From assembly GCF_024612015.1 (NCBI RefSeq), contig NZ_CP102512.1:1736001-1800000 (forward strand): a DNA stretch of 64,000 bases, given 5' to 3'. Numbering within the stretch: position 1 is the stretch's first letter; every line of letters begins with the position of its first letter. The notes beneath the pieces were generated by a model. That model did no database searches. It had not been told where the DNA came from and worked only from the letters and a program-made list of their open reading frames with translations. Shown here in pieces: positions 59,414 through 64,000 of this stretch. Made by a program: the position numbers and the translations under genes. The stretch comes from Streptomyces sp. CA-210063. Its GTDB lineage: Bacteria > Actinomycetota > Actinomycetes > Streptomycetales > Streptomycetaceae.

Positions 59414-59880
59414 CTAAAGACTGAGTGGGAGTGAGTCCTGGTGCCAGGACTCATGCTCAGCCGGCTGCCCCGAACGGTGTTGGGCACCCTGGTTCCCCGC
59501 TTTCGCTCCACCGCCGGGCGGCGCGCATCCGGTGCGCGGTCCGGGCAGGTGGGGGGCGGGGTTCCTCACGCCGCCGGGTCTCCGGTCGGGCCTGGACAGT
59601 CCGATGCCCCGCAGCATCACTCCGGTGCTGCGGGGGCGGTGCCGTCCTCCCCCAGTGCCTTAAGGGCCTGGGAGGTGCCCCCAGCCTGATCGGGTGCCCG
59701 AGGGCGCGTCGCCCGACCGCGATGCTCGCCGCATCGTGCCGGGACATCTTGCGTCGTGGGGTGGTCAGGGGTTTCTGCCAGTGCTGGGCACCCCACCGGC
59801 TGGTGTACGCCGGATCCACCGCGACAACGGCGATGTCCTGCTCGGCGGCCATCGACAGCCGCATCCGACCCCGGCACTCA
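59414..59880 (-). mobile_element. TnpB-like (IS605 OrfB) transposase C-terminal fragment
   Basis: Reading from about 59880, MAAEQDIAVVAVDPAYTSRW then GAQHWQKPL is the RuvC-III region of Streptomyces TnpB-like proteins, where the usual zinc CxxC pairs are changed. After a frameshift near 59600 it ends with RSGQPAEHESWHQDSLPLSL, the typical end of that family, at TAG 59416-59414. The N-terminal 300 residues and the left end are missing, so it cannot act. Confidence 0.75.
59432..59453. repeat. Palindrome in the 3' end of the TnpB-like fragment
   Basis: TGAGTCCTGG-TG-CCAGGACTCA, 10-bp perfect arms and 2-nt centre, within the last codons (ESWHQDS). In TnpB elements the guide RNA (omega RNA) overlaps the tnpB 3' end and the right end forms hairpins, so this may be that structure. 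Confidence 0.65.
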
Positions 59881-59907
59881 CTCATAGTCACCAAAAGCCA
59901 CTCCCGC

Positions 59908-61053
59908 TCAGTACACCGGCGGCAGTTCCCAACCCCTCGCGGCAAGGGGCTCGTGGATGGGCCCGGAGCCATGGGAGAGAGGCAGCCCGGTGCCGTGGTG
60001 GGCATGGGCGATGATCTCCGCGGTGATGGAGACGGCCGTCTCCTCAGGGGTGCGGGCACCGAGGTCCAGGCCGATCGGTGAGTGGAGACGGGCCAGATGC
60101 GTCTCCGGCACGCCCGCCTCCCGCAGCAGGCCCAGGCGGTGGTCGTGGGTACGCCGGGAGCCCATCGCACCCACATACCCCACGGGCAGGCTCAGGGCCA
60201 GGCGCAGGAGCGGGACGTCGAACCTGGCGTCGTGGGTGAGCACGCACACGGCGGTACGGGCGTCCACCTCGGTGCCGGCCAGGTAACGGTGCGGCCAGTC
60301 GACGACCACCTCGTCGGCGTACGGGAAGCGGGCGGCAGTGGCAAAGACCGGGCGGGCGTCGCAGACAGTGACCCGATAGCCGAGGAAGGCTCCGGCCTGG
60401 CTGAGGGCGGCGGCGAAGTCGACGGCGCCGAAGATCAGCATGCGGGGGCGGGGCGCGCGGGTGTGGACGAGGACGGTCAGCCGTTCGGGGCAGGTGTCGG
60501 CGTCCCCTCCCACCTCGACCAACCCGATGCGGCCCGCCCGGAGCAGGGCGCGGGCCTGCGCCGCGACCGCCCTGTTCTCTCGCGCGCCGCCCAGGGTTCC
60601 GTCGTACGCGCTGCCGTCGCCGAGAACGCACAGGCTGCGGCCGAGGAGTTCCTCCGGCCCGTCCACCACCTGCGCCACGGCGGCGGGTCCGCCTCGCCGT
60701 ACCTCGTCGAGGGCAAGGGTGAGGTGGGGCTGGTCGACCGGGTCCACTCGCTGCACCAGCACGTCGATCTCGCCGCCGCAGGTCAGGCCCACGGCGAAGG
60801 CGTCGTCGTCGGAGTAGCCGAAACGGGACCGTGCGGGGGCGCCGGAGTCGGCCAGGACCTGGCGGCACAGTTCGTAGACCGCTCCCTCCACGCAGCCTCC
60901 GGAGACGCTGCCGGCCACATTGCCGTCCGCGTCCACGGCGAGTGCGGTACCGGGCGGCAGGGGCGCGCTGCCGCTGACCTGGACGACGGTGGCGAGGGCG
61001 AAGGGACGTGCCTCGCGGCACCAGTCGTACAGCGTGTCCGCGATGTTCAGCAT
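59908..61053 (-). CDS. XdhC-family molybdenum-enzyme maturation protein
   Basis: A 381-residue protein: the XdhC_CoxI domain LATVVQVSGSAPLPPGTALAV and GSVSGGCVEGAVYELCRQVL, then a Rossmann XdhC_C domain (MLIFGAVDFAAALSQAGAFLGYRVTVCD, YVGAMGSRRTHDHRLGLL, SPIGLDLGARTPEETAVSI). It binds and sulfurates the molybdenum cofactor and delivers it to xanthine dehydrogenase-type enzymes. ATG at 61053 with ACGGAGAC upstream. It is downstream of the Mo-subunit gene, same strand. Confidence 0.95.
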   Translation of the reverse strand: MLNIADTLYDWCREARPFALATVVQVSGSAPLPPGTALAVDADGNVAGSVSGGCVEGAVYELCRQVLADSGAPARSRFGYSDDDAFAVGLTCGGEIDVLVQRVDPVDQPHLTLALDEVRRGGPAAVAQVVDGPEELLGRSLCVLGDGSAYDGTLGGARENRAVAAQARALLRAGRIGLVEVGGDADTCPERLTVLVHTRAPRPRMLIFGAVDFAAALSQAGAFLGYRVTVCDARPVFATAARFPYADEVVVDWPHRYLAGTEVDARTAVCVLTHDARFDVPLLRLALSLPVGYVGAMGSRRTHDHRLGLLREAGVPETHLARLHSPIGLDLGARTPEETAVSITAEIIAHAHHGTGLPLSHGSGPIHEPLAARGWELPPVY

Positions 61054-61059
61054 GGGGGT

Positions 61060-61190
61060 CTCCGTGAGGGACGACGGATCGGGAGGGCCGCCGCCACGCG
61101 CCGTGGGGGACTGTGGTCGCGGCGGCGGCCCTGGTGTCCGGCGGCTGTGCGTGGCAGCCCCCGGACGGATCGGGGAGCACGACGGGGACC
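61060..61190 (-). repeat. Duplicated spacer, copy 1 (before xdhC)
   Basis: About 130 bp upstream of the XdhC ATG is clearly similar to 63594-63722, including the ribosome binding site region (CTCACGGAGACCC versus CTTACGGAGACCC) and GGGCCGCCGCCGCG-like blocks. It marks a tandem duplication. Confidence 0.75.
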
Positions 61191-61246
61191 CGGCTCGCCA
61201 CTTGGCGATTCCGTCCGCCCGGGGGCTCGTGTCTGCGGATTTCGGC

Positions 61247-63427
61247 TCAGAGCAACGCCTCCGCTGTGATGGGTAGTTCGCGGATCCGGCGCCCGGTGGC
61301 GTGGAACACGGCGTTGGCCACGGCTGGTGCCACGCCGACCTGCACGATCTCACCGAGGCCCTTGACGCCGATGGGGTCGGCTTCAGGGTCCTCGCCGTCG
61401 AGGTAGATCGCGCGCAGGTCGGGGATGTCGGCGTTGACCGGGAGGAGGTAGTCGGCCAGGTTGGCGTTCACTATCCGGCCGTCGCGGTGGTCGGTCACTG
61501 TGTGCTCGAGCAGGGCAGCTCCGATGCCGCCGACCATCGCGCCGAGTGCCTGGCTGTCGGCGAGCTTGGGGCTGATGATCCGGCCCGCGTCGTACACGCC
61601 GAGCATCCGCCGCACGCGAACCAGCCCCAGCCGGGCGTCCACGGCGACCTCGGCGAACATCGCGCCGTAGGCGTACATGGAGAACCGCGCCGGTCCCGAC
61701 GGTGGGGTGAAGGTCCCGAGCGTCTCCAGGTGGCCGCGGTCGTTGCGCGTCAGGAGTTGCCGGTAGGTCTCCCCCTGCGCCGGGTTGTCCTTCATGTGCA
61801 GCCGCCCGCCGCGTACGACGACATGGGCGGCGTCGGCACCGTACAGCGGAGAGTCCTCGTCCTCGACGGCGAGTCGGATCGCCTGCTGCCGCAGTCTGTC
61901 GCAGCCGTCCTGGACGGCGGAGCCGACACTGGCCATGGTCCGCGAGCCGCCCTGTGCCGGGGCCGGCGGCATGAGGGAGTCGCCGAGCCGGAAGGTCACG
62001 TTGCGCATGGTCAGGCCGAGGGCGTCCGCGGCGACCTGCGTCATGGAGGTGTACGTGCCGGGGCCCATGTCGCTGGCCGAGCTCTCGACCAGTGCGGTGC
62101 CGTCCGCGTCGAGCCGGACCGAGGCCTGGGCGGCGCTGCGTACGACGTCGTAGACGCCGGTGGCCACACCGGTGCCGAACAGCCAGTCGCCGTCGCGGCT
62201 GGAGCGGGGCTCCGGGTTGCGGCGGTTCCAGCCGAACTCGCGGACGCCGACGCGGTAGCAGTCGCGCAGGCGTCGGGTGGAGAACGGCAGCCCGCTGGAC
62301 GGGTCCTCCTCCGGTTCGTTGCGCAGCCTCAACTCAATGGGGTCGAGGCCCAGTTCGTGGGCAAGCTCGTCCAGCGCCGACTCCATGGGGAAGGCGGCGG
62401 TGGCGTAGCCGGGGCCGCGCATCCAGGTGGCCGCGTTCACGTCCAGCGGCACCGAGCGGTGCGTCTGACGGACATTGGGCGTCGTGTAGAGCATCTGCCC
62501 GATGCCCAGGACGGGCTCCCTGTGCGTCTCGTAACGGGAGGTCTCCGACCGCAGTTCGTGGATCACGGCGGTCAGGTGTCCGCGGCGATCACTGCCCAGA
62601 CGTACCGAGTACTCGTAGGCGGGCCGGTAACCCGTGCCGAAGTACTGCTGCCTGCGGGTCAGGACGAGTTTGACCCGGCGGTCCGTCATACGGGCGGCGA
62701 GAGCCGCGATGGTGACGTGCGGCCAGGTCCGCAACGCACTGCCGAACGCGCCGCCGACGAACGGCGAGATGACCCGCACCGACTCCCGCGGGATGCCGAA
62801 GGCGCCCGCGAGCTGGTTCTGGGTGCCGACCACGTACTGGGTCTTGTCCCACACCGTGAGCCTGTCGCCGTCCCAGCGGGCGACGGTGGCGTGCGGCTCC
62901 ATCGCGTTGTGGTGATTGCGGGCCAGCCGGTAGGTCGTCTCCAGCCGTACGGCGGCGGATCGCAACGCCTCGTCCGCGTCGCCGCGCGCGTAGGTCTCGG
63001 GGTCGTCGGCCGGAGGAGCCTCGGTCAGGTCGGTGGCGGGCTGCTCGGCGTCGTAGGTGACCTCGACCAGGCTCGCGGCGTGCTGCGCGGACTCCAGCGT
63101 GGTGGCCACCACGACGGCGACCGGCTGACCGTGGAAGAGGATCCGGTCGTCCTGGAACGCGAGCAGCCGCTCGAACGGGGTGTCGAGGTTCGGCAGCTCG
63201 GGTGCGTCGAGGTGGCTGATCACCGTCAGTACGCCGGGCTGGGCGAGGGCGGCGCGGGTGTCGATGCCAGTGATCCGTCCCAGGGCGACGGTGCTGTCGA
63301 CGACGACCGCGTGCACGACACCGTCAGGGTCGTGGTCGGCGGCGTACTTCGCCCGGCCGGTCACCTTCAGGCGTCCGTCCACGCGGGAGAGCGGTGCGCC
63401 GACGGCTGCTTGCGGCTGGGGGCTCAC
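61247..63427 (-). CDS. Molybdopterin-binding large subunit of a xanthine dehydrogenase-family hydroxylase
   Basis: A 726-residue Mo subunit: the N-terminal Ald_Xan_dh_C domain (GAPLSRVDGRLKVTGRAKYAAD, FHGQPVAVVVATTLESA), then the cofactor-binding domain (HNAMEPHATVARWDGD, FVGGAFGSALRTWPHVTIAALAA, ATWMRGPGYATAAFPMESALDELA, SSASDMGPGTYT) and the catalytic Glu in GVKGLGE near the C-terminus. GTG at 63427 with AGGAGGTACCAA upstream. The usual 2Fe-2S and FAD subunit genes are not on this side; they are probably to the right of the window. Substrate unknown. Confidence 0.95.
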   Translation of the reverse strand: MSPQPQAAVGAPLSRVDGRLKVTGRAKYAADHDPDGVVHAVVVDSTVALGRITGIDTRAALAQPGVLTVISHLDAPELPNLDTPFERLLAFQDDRILFHGQPVAVVVATTLESAQHAASLVEVTYDAEQPATDLTEAPPADDPETYARGDADEALRSAAVRLETTYRLARNHHNAMEPHATVARWDGDRLTVWDKTQYVVGTQNQLAGAFGIPRESVRVISPFVGGAFGSALRTWPHVTIAALAARMTDRRVKLVLTRRQQYFGTGYRPAYEYSVRLGSDRRGHLTAVIHELRSETSRYETHREPVLGIGQMLYTTPNVRQTHRSVPLDVNAATWMRGPGYATAAFPMESALDELAHELGLDPIELRLRNEPEEDPSSGLPFSTRRLRDCYRVGVREFGWNRRNPEPRSSRDGDWLFGTGVATGVYDVVRSAAQASVRLDADGTALVESSASDMGPGTYTSMTQVAADALGLTMRNVTFRLGDSLMPPAPAQGGSRTMASVGSAVQDGCDRLRQQAIRLAVEDEDSPLYGADAAHVVVRGGRLHMKDNPAQGETYRQLLTRNDRGHLETLGTFTPPSGPARFSMYAYGAMFAEVAVDARLGLVRVRRMLGVYDAGRIISPKLADSQALGAMVGGIGAALLEHTVTDHRDGRIVNANLADYLLPVNADIPDLRAIYLDGEDPEADPIGVKGLGEIVQVGVAPAVANAVFHATGRRIRELPITAEALL

Positions 63428-63588
63428 TTGGTACCTCCTACGATGCGCAGCTGGCGTTCGACGGCCCGCTGAAGCAACTCGACCTTGGACCTGTTGTGTT
63501 GGAAGGGACAGGCGCCATACTCGACGGCGGCCAGCTTCCACGGCACGGTGTCCACACCACCGGCGGCCACGCACGGGAGGCCCCTCAT
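63424..63588 (-). CDS. 54-codon ORF coupled to the Mo-subunit gene
   Basis: ATG at 63588, 54 residues, beginning MRGLPCVAAGGVDTVPWKL and ending QLRIVGGTK; it also contains EYGACPFQHNRSKVELLQRA. The TGA overlaps the GTG of the Mo-subunit gene (GTGA), and ACGGAGAC stands before the ATG as for xdhC. I do not recognise it. It could be a short leader peptide for coupling, or the end of a decayed FAD or iron-sulfur subunit gene. Confidence 0.5.
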   Translation of the reverse strand: MRGLPCVAAGGVDTVPWKLAAVEYGACPFQHNRSKVELLQRAVERQLRIVGGTK

Positions 63589-63593
63589 GCGCC

Positions 63594-63722
63594 GGGTCTC
63601 CGTAAGGGACGACGGATGGGGCGGGCCGCCGCCGCGCGCCGTGGGGGAACGGTTGGTCGCGGCAGCGGCCCTGGTGTCCGCCGGCGGTGCGTGGCCGGCC
63701 GCCGGACGGTTGTGGAGAGCAC
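63594..63722 (-). repeat. Duplicated spacer, copy 2 (before the 54-codon ORF)
   Basis: Similar to 61060-61190; both are bounded on the left by an ORF start with the same ribosome binding site, and on the right by the end of a Mo-subunit gene. Confidence 0.75.
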
Positions 63723-63780
63723 GCCGGGCGGCCGTTTCGCGACGAAACCGGCTGCCCGGGGTGCTCGTATCGGCCTCGGC

Positions 63781-64000
63781 TCAGAGCATCGCCTCGGCGG
63801 TGATGGGCAGTTCGCGGATCCGGCGCCCGGTGGCGTGGAACACGGCGTTGGCGACGGCCGGTGCCACGCCGACCTGCACGACCTCCCCGAGGCCCTTGAC
63901 GCCCAAGGGGTCGGCCTCCGTGTCCTCCCCTTCGAGGTAGATCGCTCGCAGGTCGGGGACGTCGGCGTTGACGGGCACTAGGTAGTCGGCGAGGTTGGCG
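63781..64000 (-). CDS. Second Mo-binding subunit, C-terminal end only
   Basis: The last 72 codons of another xanthine dehydrogenase-family Mo subunit, open to the right edge. ANLADYLVPVNADVPDLRAI then GVKGLGEVVQVGVAPAVANA is nearly the same as the end of the 61247-63427 gene (catalytic Glu kept), with scattered substitutions (I to V, D to E, L to M). It is a tandem paralog on the same strand. Confidence 0.93.
   Translation of the reverse strand, partial: ANLADYLVPVNADVPDLRAIYLEGEDTEADPLGVKGLGEVVQVGVAPAVANAVFHATGRRIRELPITAEAML

Noticed and set aside
59457-60176. Single long minus-strand ORF reaching into the XdhC gene
   Set aside because: Only the part below about 59880 is TnpB-like; the rest is an alternative frame of XdhC.

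Overview
The window is a high-GC actinomycete chromosome segment, almost certainly Streptomyces. Codons are strongly GC-biased at position three, GTG starts and GTGA/ATGA stop-start overlaps are frequent, and the gene content (SNF2/SWIM pair, ROK kinase, GntR regulator, P450, many oxidoreductases of the SDR, AKR and MDR families, MmyB-like regulators) is typical of that genus. No rRNA, tRNA or CRISPR array was seen.

Layout. 0-16 kb looks like core genome: a very long SWIM zinc-finger protein (runs off the left edge) coupled to an SNF2 ATPase, a ROK sugar kinase with a coupled membrane-anchored protein, a divergent GntR regulator / Gfo-Idh dehydrogenase pair around a perfect palindrome, a cytochrome P450, and a NarL-type response regulator separated from a histidine kinase by two unrelated genes. 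16-19 kb holds an RNase Sa-type secreted ribonuclease, a decayed caspase-like gene and an NAD(P)-binding protein. 19.5-40.4 kb is a plant-glycoside utilisation island: two divergent GH78 alpha-L-rhamnosidases, a ThuA/Gfo-Idh pair, a GH1 beta-glucosidase, a LacI-family repressor, an Opp/Dpp-type importer with a permease-ATPase fusion, a Tat-exported GH116 enzyme and a GH43-like enzyme. Four near-identical 12-bp LacI-type palindromes lie at the island promoters and suggest one regulon.

40.5-59.4 kb is an oxidoreductase island of aldo-keto reductases, SDRs, zinc and non-zinc alcohol dehydrogenase relatives, a CMD protein and a cupin, with two intact MmyB-like XRE regulators and one remnant. Five intergenic sites share the core GTGMCAGGGCACC inside a longer conserved promoter layout, always in the same orientation relative to enzyme gene and regulator. 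Paralogous AKRs, ADHs and regulators suggest the island grew by internal duplication. It also carries debris: an ADH with two frameshifts, an AKR head, the C-terminus of an indolepyruvate oxidoreductase, and a TnpB-like C-terminal piece. 59.9-64 kb is a molybdenum-hydroxylase locus (XdhC-like maturation factor, large Mo subunit, and the tail of a second, tandem Mo subunit) with a duplicated intergenic spacer and a short 54-codon coupled ORF.

The most interesting signals are the LacI palindrome regulon, the MmyB-type promoter family, the extreme SWIM N-terminal extension, the permease-ATPase fusion, the Tat-exported aldo-keto reductase, and the tandem Mo-subunit duplication.
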